Assembly: GCA_046541575.1 (NCBI GenBank)
Contig: JBKHDA010000022.1
Location: forward strand, 1-34,093
DNA from: Halanaerobium sp046541575
GTDB taxonomy: Bacteria > Bacillota > Halanaerobiia > Halanaerobiales > Halanaerobiaceae
Reading direction: 5' to 3'
DNA length: 34,093 nt
The notes beneath the pieces are model-generated. The model ran no database searches. It was not told where the DNA came from and saw nothing but the letters and a program-made list of their open reading frames with translations. Position 1 is the first letter of the stretch. Each line of letters starts with the position of its first letter. Positions 24,883 through 32,107 of the stretch are shown here, one piece after another. A program made the translations under genes and the position numbers.

Positions 24883-25869
24883 TTATTTAACATAACAGGC
24901 TTTTCTTATTGCCTCTGCCATATCATCTGTATCAGGCATTGCAAAATTCTCTAATTTTGCATTATATGGTGTTGGTACTTCCAAACCTGCTACTCTCTGC
25001 AGTGGTGCATCTAAATAATAAAAAGCATCACTTTCATAAATTTTTGCAGCAATTTCTGCTCCAAATCCACCGCGTTTTACGGCCTCATGGGTTACTATTA
25101 ATCTTCCTGTTTTAGATACAGATTTAATTATTGTTTCTTCATCAAATGGTACTAAAGTAAGTGGATCAATAATTTCAGTGCTAATTCCTTCTTCTTTTTC
25201 CATTTTTTCTGCTGCTTCTATAGCTCTCGGTAGAAGATATGAATTAGCAATTAAAGTTACATCACTGCCTTCTCTTTTGATATCTGCTTTCCCAAATGGA
25301 ATTGTATACTCTTCTTCTGGAACTTCACCTTTAAAGCTGTATGCCATTTTATGTTCAATAAACATAACCGGATTATCATCTCTAATCGCAGTTTTTAAAA
25401 GTCCCTTTGCATCATAAGGTGTTGAAGGCATAACTACTTTCAATCCTGGAACATGCATAAACCACGCTTCTAAACTCTGAGAGTGCTGTGCAGCACTGCC
25501 TCGACCGCCTCCCCCCTGGGTTCTAATTACTAAAGGTACATCAACTTTGCCTCCAAACATATATCTCATTTTTGCTGCCTGGTTTACTATCTGATCCATA
25601 GCTACTGCAGTAAAATCTATGTACATTAATTCTGCAATTGGCCTCATTCCGGTAATAGCTGCACCTAATGCACTACCGATTAAAGCTGATTCAGAAATGG
25701 GAGTATTTCTGATTCTTTCTTTTCCATATTTATCTAATAAACCCTGGGTTACACCATAAATTCCGCCGTGTTCAGCAATATCTTCACCCATTACAAAAAC
25801 ATTTTCATCTCTATCCATTTCTTCTATAATTGCTTCTTTCAAAGCATCTTTAACTGTTATTGTTCTCAT
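24883..25869 (-). CDS. acoB: E1 component beta subunit, acetoin/pyruvate dehydrogenase type
   Basis: 328 residues. Transketolase-like beta subunit: ALKEAIIEEMDRDENVFVMG at the N terminus, GIYGVTQGLLDKYGKERI, NTPISESALIGSALGAA, a catalytic-loop histidine in AAQHSQSLEAWFMHVPGLKV, and the C-terminal RLIVTHEAVKRGGFGAEIAA. AAGGAG precedes the ATG. It is 23 bp after E1alpha and 22 bp before E2, a tight three-gene unit. The alpha/beta split with a short alpha subunit resembles AcoA/AcoB of acetoin dehydrogenase; a pyruvate dehydrogenase role cannot be excluded from sequence. Confidence 0.93.
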   Translation of the reverse strand: MRTITVKDALKEAIIEEMDRDENVFVMGEDIAEHGGIYGVTQGLLDKYGKERIRNTPISESALIGSALGAAITGMRPIAELMYIDFTAVAMDQIVNQAAKMRYMFGGKVDVPLVIRTQGGGGRGSAAQHSQSLEAWFMHVPGLKVVMPSTPYDAKGLLKTAIRDDNPVMFIEHKMAYSFKGEVPEEEYTIPFGKADIKREGSDVTLIANSYLLPRAIEAAEKMEKEEGISTEIIDPLTLVPFDEETIIKSVSKTGRLIVTHEAVKRGGFGAEIAAKIYESDAFYYLDAPLQRVAGLEVPTPYNAKLENFAMPDTDDMAEAIRKACYVK

Positions 25870-25892
25870 AAGTTAGTCTCCTTCCATCTGGT

Positions 25893-26855
25893 TTAGTCAG
25901 AAAAGACATCTTCAAATACTGTTTCTATTTCAGGTTCTGGACTTTCTTTAGCAAATTTAACTGCTGCCTTTACTTCATTTTTTACTTTCTCTTCTATTTC
26001 ATCCAGTTCCTTGGAATCAATTCCTTTTGTTTCGATTAGAAATTCTTTATATTTTTTTATGGGACATCTTTCTTTCCATTTTTCTACTTCTTCCTGATCA
26101 CGGTAAAGCTCAGGATCTCCCACAAAATGACCTTTCCAGCGATAAGTTTTAGCTTCAATTAATGATGGTCCTCCACCTTTTCGAGCTCTCTTAACTGCTT
26201 CACCAACAGTTTCATAAACATCTAAAACATCATTTCCATCAACAATCACACCCGGCATATCATAACTATTGGCGCGAGCTGCTACATCTTTGACAGAAAG
26301 CATTTCATCTGCAGGACCGGTTAAGCCGTATAAATTGTTTTCACAAACAAATACTACCGGCAGATCCCAGATTGCAGCCATATTTAATGCTTCGTGAAAA
26401 GCACCCTCATTTGTTGCTCCATCACCAAAAAAGCAGATAGTTACCTGATCAGTTCCTCTCATCTTAGATGATAAAGCTGAACCGGCTGCAATACCCATTC
26501 CACCTGCAACTATACCATTTGCACCTAGAATTCCAATATCAGGATCAGCAATATGCATGGATCCACCTTTTCCTTTGCAGTATCCTGTTCCTTTTGCCAG
26601 TAATTCTGCTGCCATTTTATCAACCTTTCCACCTTTAGCAATACAGTGGCCGTGGCCGCGGTGAGTACTGGTAATTAAATCATCATCATTCAAATTTGCA
26701 CAGGCTCCAACTGCTACAGCTTCTTCCCCGGTGTATACATGCATTGGACCGCGCACAAGTCCCTGATTAAATAATTTAATAGCATTATCTTCAAAAAATC
26801 TGATTTTCAACATTTTTTCATACATTTCAAATAATTTTTCTTTTGATTTACCCAC
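25893..26855 (-). CDS. acoA: E1 component alpha subunit, acetoin dehydrogenase type
   Basis: 320 residues. Thiamine-diphosphate-binding motif GDGATNEGAFHEALNMAAIW starting at 144 and ending CENN (171-174); STHRGHGHCIAKG (63-75) and GKGGSMHIAD are conserved in AcoA and E1alpha proteins. The short length, lacking the N-terminal extension of Firmicute PdhA, and YGLTGPADEMLSVKDVAARA followed by MPGVIVDGNDVLDVYE favour acetoin dehydrogenase: acetoin + CoA + NAD+ to acetyl-CoA + acetaldehyde + NADH. GTG start after GGGGAGG. Transcribed from a near-perfect promoter (27060-27088) with two operator sites in the 5' untranslated region. Missing E3 is supplied by lpdA at 9596-10966. Confidence 0.9.
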   Translation of the reverse strand: MGKSKEKLFEMYEKMLKIRFFEDNAIKLFNQGLVRGPMHVYTGEEAVAVGACANLNDDDLITSTHRGHGHCIAKGGKVDKMAAELLAKGTGYCKGKGGSMHIADPDIGILGANGIVAGGMGIAAGSALSSKMRGTDQVTICFFGDGATNEGAFHEALNMAAIWDLPVVFVCENNLYGLTGPADEMLSVKDVAARANSYDMPGVIVDGNDVLDVYETVGEAVKRARKGGGPSLIEAKTYRWKGHFVGDPELYRDQEEVEKWKERCPIKKYKEFLIETKGIDSKELDEIEEKVKNEVKAAVKFAKESPEPEIETVFEDVFSD

Positions 26856-26914
26856 TAAAATAACCTCCCCATGCTCACATTTTAATTATTAAAAACAAAT
26901 ATTTATTTAATAAC

Positions 26915-26929
26915 TGTTAACAGTTAAAA
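26915..26929. promoter_or_regulatory. Operator site B, TGTTAA-CAG-TTAAAA
   Basis: 14 of 15 positions match TGTTAA-N3-TTAACA. It also lies in a perfect 16-bp palindrome TAACTGTTAACAGTTA (26911-26926). It sits about 60 bp before the E1alpha start and about 125 bp inside the transcript, a spacing that could support looping with site C or a roadblock. Confidence 0.65.
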
Positions 26930-27022
26930 GTTAAAATAAAAAATAACAATTTTCAAAATATAATAATATTTTTTGGCAGTGATTGTCTATGTAGTTAATT
27001 AAAGCATTTGTTTAACACTTTT

Positions 27023-27037
27023 AGGTAACAGTTAACA
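27023..27037. promoter_or_regulatory. Operator site C, AGGTAA-CAG-TTAACA
   Basis: 13 of 15 positions match the motif. It lies 23 bp downstream of the E1alpha -10 box, about +16 to +30 if transcription starts near 27053, where a bound repressor would block clearance. A further half-site (TGTTTAACA) is at 27009-27017. Confidence 0.65.
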
Positions 27038-27059
27038 GTTATTCTTAGGCACTGAATTT

Positions 27060-27088
27060 ATTATAAACTAATTATTTTAATTTGTCAA
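27060..27088 (-). promoter_or_regulatory. Strong sigma-A promoter of the E1alpha-E1beta-E2 operon
   Basis: Consensus TTGACA (27083-27088), 17-bp spacer, consensus TATAAT (27060-27065) on the minus strand. Such a perfect match implies high basal strength that needs a repressor, consistent with operators C and B downstream. Confidence 0.85.
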
Positions 27089-27144
27089 AAAATTTGTCGA
27101 ATTATCTATTATTTTTTTATATAAATTATTTTAACCTTATGTAT

Positions 27145-27184
27145 CCCCTGTTATTACTAGTTTTTTTATATAATATAACAGGGG
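27145..27184. repeat. 10-bp inverted repeat upstream of the E1 promoter
   Basis: CCCCTGTTAT (27145-27154) and ATAACAGGGG (27175-27184) around a 20-nt AT loop, about 55 bp upstream of the -35 box. No U-run follows on either strand, so a regulator-binding site is more likely than a terminator. Arm composition is G/C-rich compared with the surroundings. Confidence 0.45.
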
Positions 27185-27214
27185 TGAAATTCAAAAACTT
27201 AAATTTTCAACGCC

Positions 27215-27281
27215 AAAAAATTATAGCTTTTAAAATATAATCCACTACAATGGATCAGCACAATGAACCAGCTATAATTTT
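27215..27281 (-). terminator. Probable terminator of hpr-gntR
   Basis: AAAATTATAGCT (27270-27281) pairs with AGCTATAATTTT (27217-27228), and the run continues as TTTTTT on the minus strand. The 41-nt loop contains its own small hairpin (ATCCA/TGGAT). The stem is A/T-rich, so efficiency is uncertain. It lies 72 bp after the gntR stop. Confidence 0.55.
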
Positions 27282-27352
27282 CAGAGATTTAAAATTCTGA
27301 ATATTTTTGATAAAAAAATAAGCTCAATGTAATAATTGATAATTTAATAATT

Positions 27353-28087
27353 TTATTTATAGGTATATTCATAAAAATTATCAATTATTATGTTTTTTGC
27401 ATTTTCTATATGATCATCCATTAATTCAACTGCTCTGTCAACATCTCTTTCTTTGACAGCCTCAAAAATTTCTAGATGTTCAAAATAAGCTTCTTTTGCT
27501 CTTTCTATACCTGAGAGATCAACAACCCTGTAAAATGTTATCCGAGCATTATAACTGTTGATTAATTTAATCAGCCTCTCATTTCCACAATTATTAATAA
27601 TTACCTCATGCAGTTTGTTATCCGCATTGATAAATTGTTCTACTTTATCTTTATCTAAATCTTCTTTTGCTCGTTTAAATATCTTATCTAATTTTTTTAT
27701 ATCCTTTTCTGGAATCTCTGCAACCGCTTTTCTAGTTGCTGATGTTTCTAAAATTTTTCTAATCTCATAAATTTCTCTAACATCTTTTTCTTTGATTTCT
27801 TTAACATAAAATCCACTCCGAGGAATGGATTCTACCAAATTTTCTTTTTCAAGTATGGTAAGCGCCTGTCTAACCAGACTCCTGCTTACACCAAGCTGTT
27901 CGGCCAAATTTTTATCAATGATTCTCTCTCCAGGCTTTATCTCGTGATTGATAATTTTTGTTTTTATTATTTCATAAACTTCATCACCCAGATTTTTATA
28001 TTGATGACCCAATTTTTCTGAAAATTCATATTCATTTTTAATGTAAAGAGATATATTTTTATTAATTTCTTTCTTATTGGTATCCAT
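27353..28087 (-). CDS. GntR-family transcriptional regulator, FCD (FadR/PdhR-like) type
   Basis: 244 residues: winged helix-turn-helix (DKNLAEQLGVSRSLVRQA, then LEKENLVESIPRSGFYV, about 58-100) and a C-terminal all-helical FCD domain with the metal/ligand residues of the family (ADNKLHEVI, EHLEIFEAV, DDHIENAKN). An ATG at 28087 with GAAAGG eight bases upstream is chosen; the longer GTG frame at 28114 begins inside a hairpin. FCD regulators usually sense organic acids. It follows hpr by 72 bp and precedes the E1/E2 operon. The repeated TGTTAA-N3-TTAACA motif has the N3-centred layout of PdhR/FadR operators, so I infer that this protein binds it and is autoregulated through site E. Confidence 0.93.
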   Translation of the reverse strand: MDTNKKEINKNISLYIKNEYEFSEKLGHQYKNLGDEVYEIIKTKIINHEIKPGERIIDKNLAEQLGVSRSLVRQALTILEKENLVESIPRSGFYVKEIKEKDVREIYEIRKILETSATRKAVAEIPEKDIKKLDKIFKRAKEDLDKDKVEQFINADNKLHEVIINNCGNERLIKLINSYNARITFYRVVDLSGIERAKEAYFEHLEIFEAVKERDVDRAVELMDDHIENAKNIIIDNFYEYTYK

Positions 28088-28110
28088 AATAATTTTCCTT
28101 TCATAATATA

Positions 28111-28138
28111 CCACTACTTATATGAGAATAAGTAGTGG
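28111..28138. repeat. 11-bp inverted repeat between hpr and gntR
   Basis: CCACTACTTAT (28111-28121) and ATAAGTAGTGG (28128-28138) with a 6-nt loop. No U-run on either strand, so it is not a standard terminator. It could set the hpr/gntR mRNA ratio or be a protein-binding site. It overlaps the upstream GTG start option of gntR and argues against it. Confidence 0.55.
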
Positions 28139-28159
28139 CTAATAATTTATCGTAAATTA

Positions 28160-28435
28160 CTAGTTATCATCTTTAATCATGTCTTTTTCGATAAATTCGA
28201 CAATTTCTTTAACTGCTGTTTGAGAATCTTCTCCTTCAGCTTTAATAGTAACCTTATTTCCTTTAGAAACTCCAAGCCCCATAACAGCCATCACATCTTT
28301 TGCATTAACTTCTTTTCCTTCAAATGTTACACTTATTTTCGAAGTGTATTGACTAACTTTTTTTGTGAACTCTGCTGCTGGCTTAGCGTGCATTCCCGTT
28401 TTATTTCTAATTTGCACTGTCTTTTCTGCTACCAT
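28160..28435 (-). CDS. ptsH: HPr-family phosphocarrier with Asp at the regulatory serine
   Basis: 91 residues, full-length HPr. The PEP-dependent phosphorylation site H16 is intact (NKTGMHAKPAAEF). The HPr-kinase site is changed: VNAKDVMAVMGLGVSKG has Asp47 where HPr has Ser46 (VNLKSIMGVMSLG), so it cannot be serine-phosphorylated there and may mimic that state. This is unlike Crh, which loses the histidine but keeps the serine. AGGAGG before the ATG. It is cotranscribed with gntR from a promoter covered by operator site E. No PTS enzyme lies in the window. It may serve as a regulatory or dedicated HPr rather than the main sugar-transport one. Confidence 0.92.
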   Translation of the reverse strand: MVAEKTVQIRNKTGMHAKPAAEFTKKVSQYTSKISVTFEGKEVNAKDVMAVMGLGVSKGNKVTIKAEGEDSQTAVKEIVEFIEKDMIKDDN

Positions 28436-28490
28436 GATAATCTCCTCCTTTTCTACCTTAAATTAATTTTTCCACTTTATTTGTAGTAAC

Positions 28491-28505
28491 TTATAATTGT
28501 TAACA
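28491..28505. promoter_or_regulatory. Operator site E, TTATAA-TTG-TTAACA
   Basis: 13 of 15 positions match TGTTAA-N3-TTAACA. It begins eight bases past the -10 box of the hpr-gntR promoter, over the expected start point, as expected for autorepression. It is one of the two weakest matches of the five and in AT-rich DNA could arise by chance. Confidence 0.5.
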
Positions 28506-28512
28506 TACTATA

Positions 28513-28541
28513 ATAATAATTGAAACTGATGATAAGGTCAA
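28513..28541 (-). promoter_or_regulatory. Promoter of hpr-gntR
   Basis: TTGACC (28536-28541), 17-bp spacer, TATTAT (28513-28518) on the minus strand; each hexamer has one mismatch to consensus. About 70 nt upstream of the hpr start. Confidence 0.7.
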
Positions 28542-28606
28542 GGAATTTGGCCAATTAATTTAAACTAATCGAAATTTTTCACAATCATATACAGATAAAT
28601 CAGACA

Positions 28607-29533
28607 CTAAATAATTAGATAAATAAATAATGGAATAGTAAATATCATTAAAATTATAGTAGAAAAAATAGCCTTTGAAGCAAAATCACCCGTATGACCA
28701 TATTTCTGCATAATCACCGGTGAACTTGCGAAAACAGGCATTGCCGTCAGTAATGTAATAACTCCACTTAAAAGTTTCGGCAGAGAAAAAAATCTGAGAA
28801 CAGAATACACCAACAACGGAAAAAATAAAAGCCTTAAAAAAGAAACTAAATATATCTTTTTATTACTAATAATATCTTTTAATCTGCTCTTAGCAAGCTG
28901 CAGGCCAATAAAGATCATAGCAAGTGGAACTGTGATATTTCCAATACTCTCTGTTATATTGATTAAAAAACCAGGTATCTCAACCCCAATAATCACAATA
29001 ATTATACTGGTCAGCAGAGCAATTATAGGCGGAGAAAAGATATTACTTAAAAAATTGCTCTGATCATTTTTTTTACTATTATTAAGCAGCCAGATTCCAA
29101 AGGTCCAAACTACCAGATGCATCCCAAAATCATAAAAAATAGCTAAAATTAAACCCTGACTTCCAAAAACAGCAAGACAGATGGGTGCCCCTACAAAAAT
29201 ATTATTACTAAAAGAAGTTACAAATGCTAACTCGTTTCTATCTTTTTTGGGATATTTTAAAAGCTTAGTAATAAATATAATAATTATGATTGAGCTTAAG
29301 GTTATAATAAAGGAGGTTAACGGCATAACTAAATATCTTTTTAACATATTTAAATTGAAATCCTTAACTATATTTGTAAATATTAAAGCGGGAAAAGCAA
29401 TATCAATTGTTAACTCTGCTATTCCTTTTTCTGCTTCCTGCTTAATTTTAGCAGAACGCTTTAAATAAAAACCAAGTGCAATCAAAACTGCCATTAGTAA
29501 AAGCTGTTCTAAAATTGGATAAATACTGCTCAC
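28607..29533 (-). CDS. AEC-family permease (malate/organic-acid type)
   Basis: 308 residues, hydrophobic, with about ten membrane segments in two halves: family-typical LLLMAVLIALGFYLKRS at the start, ELTIDIAFPALIFTNI, FVTSFSNNIFVGAPICLAVFG and a second half with NITVPLAMIFIGLQLAKS and LLTAMPVFASSPVIMQKYG. The auxin efflux carrier family includes MleP-type malate permeases. With two malic enzymes in the window, malate or another organic acid is a reasonable guess, but the substrate is not readable. GTG start after AAGGAGG. Last gene of the oxidoreductase-cupin-permease operon. Confidence 0.87.
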   Translation of the reverse strand: MSSIYPILEQLLLMAVLIALGFYLKRSAKIKQEAEKGIAELTIDIAFPALIFTNIVKDFNLNMLKRYLVMPLTSFIITLSSIIIIIFITKLLKYPKKDRNELAFVTSFSNNIFVGAPICLAVFGSQGLILAIFYDFGMHLVVWTFGIWLLNNSKKNDQSNFLSNIFSPPIIALLTSIIIVIIGVEIPGFLINITESIGNITVPLAMIFIGLQLAKSRLKDIISNKKIYLVSFLRLLFFPLLVYSVLRFFSLPKLLSGVITLLTAMPVFASSPVIMQKYGHTGDFASKAIFSTIILMIFTIPLFIYLII

Positions 29534-29567
29534 TATACCGCTACCTCCTTTTAATTATAATTGAGTT

Positions 29568-29948
29568 TTAAACTCCTGCTTCTACAACAAAAAGTTTAAC
29601 TGGCTTATCACTGGTAACTACAAATGAATGGGTGCTGTTATTTTTTGTTAAGACAGCATCACCAGCTTTCATTTTAACCAGTTCTCCATCAACTGTCATT
29701 TCCCCTGTGCCTTCTACCATAAAATAAATCTCTTCACTTCCCTCATGAGTATGTTCACCAATCTGAGTTCCAGGCTCTAAAATTAATTCATGCAGAAAAT
29801 GCAGTGAAGAATCAAAATCATCCGGGAACCCATCTACATCAGGCAGAGCCTCATCTTTCCCCATTAATTGTGTTATATACATCTTTCCTTTTCCACCAAG
29901 AGTCTCAATATATACCTGTTCGACATCATCTTTACCTCTTTTAATCAT
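29568..29948 (-). CDS. Small cupin-domain protein
   Basis: 126 residues, single cupin. Motif 1 is GTQIGEHTHEGSEEIYFMVEG and carries the His-x-His and Glu metal ligands; motif 2 is GDAVLTKNNSTHSF with the fourth His. So the metal site looks complete. Could be an isomerase, a dioxygenase-like enzyme or a binding protein; anaerobic context argues against a dioxygenase. AAGGGGG precedes the ATG. It lies 13 bp after the ene-reductase-type gene and 34 bp before the AEC permease, so its partner substrate is probably the one handled by those two proteins. Confidence 0.85.
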   Translation of the reverse strand: MIKRGKDDVEQVYIETLGGKGKMYITQLMGKDEALPDVDGFPDDFDSSLHFLHELILEPGTQIGEHTHEGSEEIYFMVEGTGEMTVDGELVKMKAGDAVLTKNNSTHSFVVTSDKPVKLFVVEAGV

Positions 29949-29961
29949 TTTATTTTCCCCC

Positions 29962-31902
29962 TTAAAAATTTTTGTCTAACTCCAGAGCACTCCAAAATCC
30001 ATTTCTTGTTGCATCCATAATATGTCCACATCCATAACCAACTTCTAAAGAATAAATTTCATAATCTTTGTCTAAAAGCTCTTTTTTCATTTCTGCTGTT
30101 TTTATTTGTTGAAATCCTACAGCACTTAAAACATTGTCACAACTAATTTCTTTTTCCTGACCATCATATTCTACAACAACACCATCTGCTTTAATTTCTT
30201 TCACTAAATGTGAGCTTAAAACTTCAATTTTATTATCTTTAACTACTTTTCTTAAGTGAGCAGCTAGCATTGGGCTTAGTTCTTCTGCAATAGAATCCTT
30301 CATTTCTAAGATTTTAACATTTTTATTTTTTTCTCTTAAAAACATTGCCGTATCCAAGCCAACTCCACTGCCGCCTATGACACAAATATCTTCTCCAAGA
30401 TTCTTACCATTATCCAGAAGCTTATCTACTGCAGTCTCCAAATATTCACTGCCTTTTACAGGAAGTTTTACTGCTCTTGAACCAACAGCCAGCACAACTA
30501 CATCCGGGGAGTACTCCTCTATTTTACCAGCTGTTGCCTCAGTTGATAAGTTAAGATTAATACCCAGTCTTTTGATCATAGTTCTGTAATAATTTAATAA
30601 ACCGCTAAATTCGGTGCTTTTATATTCTGGTACTGAAGCAGCCTTAACTAAGCCTCCAATATAATCATTTTTTTCTAAGATTGTCAGCTTATGACCCAAT
30701 TTAGAGGCCGTAATTGAATATTCCAAACCGGCAGGGCCGGCACCTACTACAACAATACTTTTGGGAGCTTGAGTCTTTTTCATTAGATTTTTATATTCAT
30801 AACCAAGCTCCGGATTAACAGCACAGGCTAAGTATTTTCCGGTATCAATGCTGCCTGTACATTCATTACATCTGAGACAAGTTCTAATTTCTTCTAGCTG
30901 ATCATTCTTGATTTTTTTAGCTAAATCAGGATCTGCCAGTAGTTCACGTCCAAAATTAACTAAATCTGCTTTTTCTTCTCTTACTGCATTTTCGGCAATT
31001 TCAGGTTTTATTCCAAGGCTTCCTACAGCTATAACCGGTATTGCTACTTCCTTTTTAACCGCTTCTGATAAGTAAAGCAGCTGATCAAAAGGATCTCCCT
31101 GCATTGGGAAATGTTTTAAGCTTTCATAATTACCATGGGTTACATCAAGACAGTCTATTCCTTCTGCTTCCAGTACTTTCGCATATTTCAAGCCTTCTTC
31201 TAAACTCAAACCACCCACTGAAGCTTCTTCTGCGCTTAAGCGAAAAAACAGCGGGAAATCTCTGCCGACTTTCTGGCGTATCCTCCGAATTATTTCCACA
31301 GCAAAACGGCATCTGTTTTTAAAACATCCACCCCACTTATCATCTCTCAAATTTGTTAAAGGAGAAATAAACTCCTGAATTAAATATCCATGGGCACCAT
31401 GTAATTCAACCCCATCAAAGCCGGCTTTTTTTGCTCTCAGAGCAGCCTCTGCAAAATTTTCAATAGTCTTTAAAATTTCCTCTTCTGTCATCGCTTTCGG
31501 CATATCTCCACCAACTTTAGATTTAACTGCTGAAGGTGCTAAAGGAGGTTTCCCCTTTAAATTAGAACTAAAAACCTGTCTGCCAACATGATGAATTTCG
31601 GGAATGATTTTGCTCCCGGCACGATGCACAGCTTTAACCAGTTCATTTAGACCCGGCAAAAATCTATCGTCATGGATTGCAGTCGGATTACCATAAATCC
31701 TTCCCTGTTCCCATTCAATACAGGTATTTTCTAAGATAATTAAGCCCACATCACTTTTAGCCCTTCTAACAAAGTATTCTATTAATTTATCAGTCACTTC
31801 TCCTGATTCACTGGCATATTTGGTATACATCGGAGCCATAGAAATTCGATTTTTTAAGCTAAGACCATTAATCTCAATTGACTGCATTAATTTTTTCTTC
31901 AC
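29962..31902 (-). CDS. NADH:flavin oxidoreductase with Fe-S and FAD domains (2,4-dienoyl-CoA reductase/BaiCD-like)
   Basis: 646 residues with the three-part layout of the FadH/trimethylamine dehydrogenase/2-enoate reductase family. FMN-binding old-yellow-enzyme barrel (1-335: KNRISMAPMYTKYA, ELHGAHGYLIQEFISPLTN, GRELLADPDLAKK), a [4Fe-4S] segment C342/C345/C348/C360, then an FAD/NAD(P) module from about 383 (IVVVGAGPAGLEYS, ICVIGGSGVGLDTAMFL). Spacing C-x2-C-x2-C-x11-C is one residue shorter than C-x2-C-x3-C-x11-C in E. coli FadH. It probably reduces an activated C=C bond with NAD(P)H. GTG start after AGAGGTGA. First gene of a three-gene operon behind a leader RNA and operator D. Confidence 0.92.
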   Translation of the reverse strand: MKKKLMQSIEINGLSLKNRISMAPMYTKYASESGEVTDKLIEYFVRRAKSDVGLIILENTCIEWEQGRIYGNPTAIHDDRFLPGLNELVKAVHRAGSKIIPEIHHVGRQVFSSNLKGKPPLAPSAVKSKVGGDMPKAMTEEEILKTIENFAEAALRAKKAGFDGVELHGAHGYLIQEFISPLTNLRDDKWGGCFKNRCRFAVEIIRRIRQKVGRDFPLFFRLSAEEASVGGLSLEEGLKYAKVLEAEGIDCLDVTHGNYESLKHFPMQGDPFDQLLYLSEAVKKEVAIPVIAVGSLGIKPEIAENAVREEKADLVNFGRELLADPDLAKKIKNDQLEEIRTCLRCNECTGSIDTGKYLACAVNPELGYEYKNLMKKTQAPKSIVVVGAGPAGLEYSITASKLGHKLTILEKNDYIGGLVKAASVPEYKSTEFSGLLNYYRTMIKRLGINLNLSTEATAGKIEEYSPDVVVLAVGSRAVKLPVKGSEYLETAVDKLLDNGKNLGEDICVIGGSGVGLDTAMFLREKNKNVKILEMKDSIAEELSPMLAAHLRKVVKDNKIEVLSSHLVKEIKADGVVVEYDGQEKEISCDNVLSAVGFQQIKTAEMKKELLDKDYEIYSLEVGYGCGHIMDATRNGFWSALELDKNF

Positions 31903-31953
31903 AATTTTTTCACCTCTTAATTAAATTTAATTGTAATAATTTGAAAGTTAAAA

Positions 31954-31978
31954 ATCACTCCATAAAATTCACCTCCGG
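31954..31978 (-). promoter_or_regulatory. Two-codon upstream open frame with strong Shine-Dalgarno
   Basis: CCGGAGGTGA (31969-31978), six bases, then ATG GAG TGA (31954-31962), ending 51 nt before the GTG of the oxidoreductase. A near-minimal start-stop frame could stall ribosomes, protect the mRNA 5' side or tune translation. It may also be a decayed start site. Confidence 0.4.
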
Positions 31979-32049
31979 TTGATCACAATGTTATATTTAC
32001 CTGGAGCAAATACAATAATAATATTTTCAAAATTCACAATTCTGAACTT

Positions 32050-32107
32050 TAAAAAAAAGAGGGGACTGAAGAAAACCATTTATTTCAAAATGATTTTCCT
32101 CAGTCCC
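32050..32107 (-). terminator. Strong intrinsic terminator at the end of the leader RNA
   Basis: GGGACTGAGGAAAATCATTT (32088-32107) pairs with AAATGGTTTTCTTCAGTCCC (32062-32081): 20 bp including G-U pairs, a 6-nt loop, then CTCTTTTTTTT. It ends transcription about 150 nt before the oxidoreductase gene, so expression of that operon needs read-through or another promoter. Confidence 0.88.

Larger units (their letters stand above)
26856..27352. other. Regulatory intergenic region between gntR and the E1/E2 operon
   Basis: A 497-bp gene-free stretch. In transcription order it holds the gntR terminator (27215-27281), a 10-bp inverted repeat (27145-27184), the E1alpha promoter (27060-27088), operators C and B, and the GTG ribosome binding site. 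The implied 5' untranslated region is about 200 nt. I see no open reading frame of note in it. Confidence 0.8.

Noticed and set aside
28088..28114. Nine-residue longer N terminus for the GntR regulator (GTG at 28114)
   Set aside because: The GTG falls in a strong inverted repeat and lacks an SD, while ATG at 28087 has GAAAGG at proper spacing.
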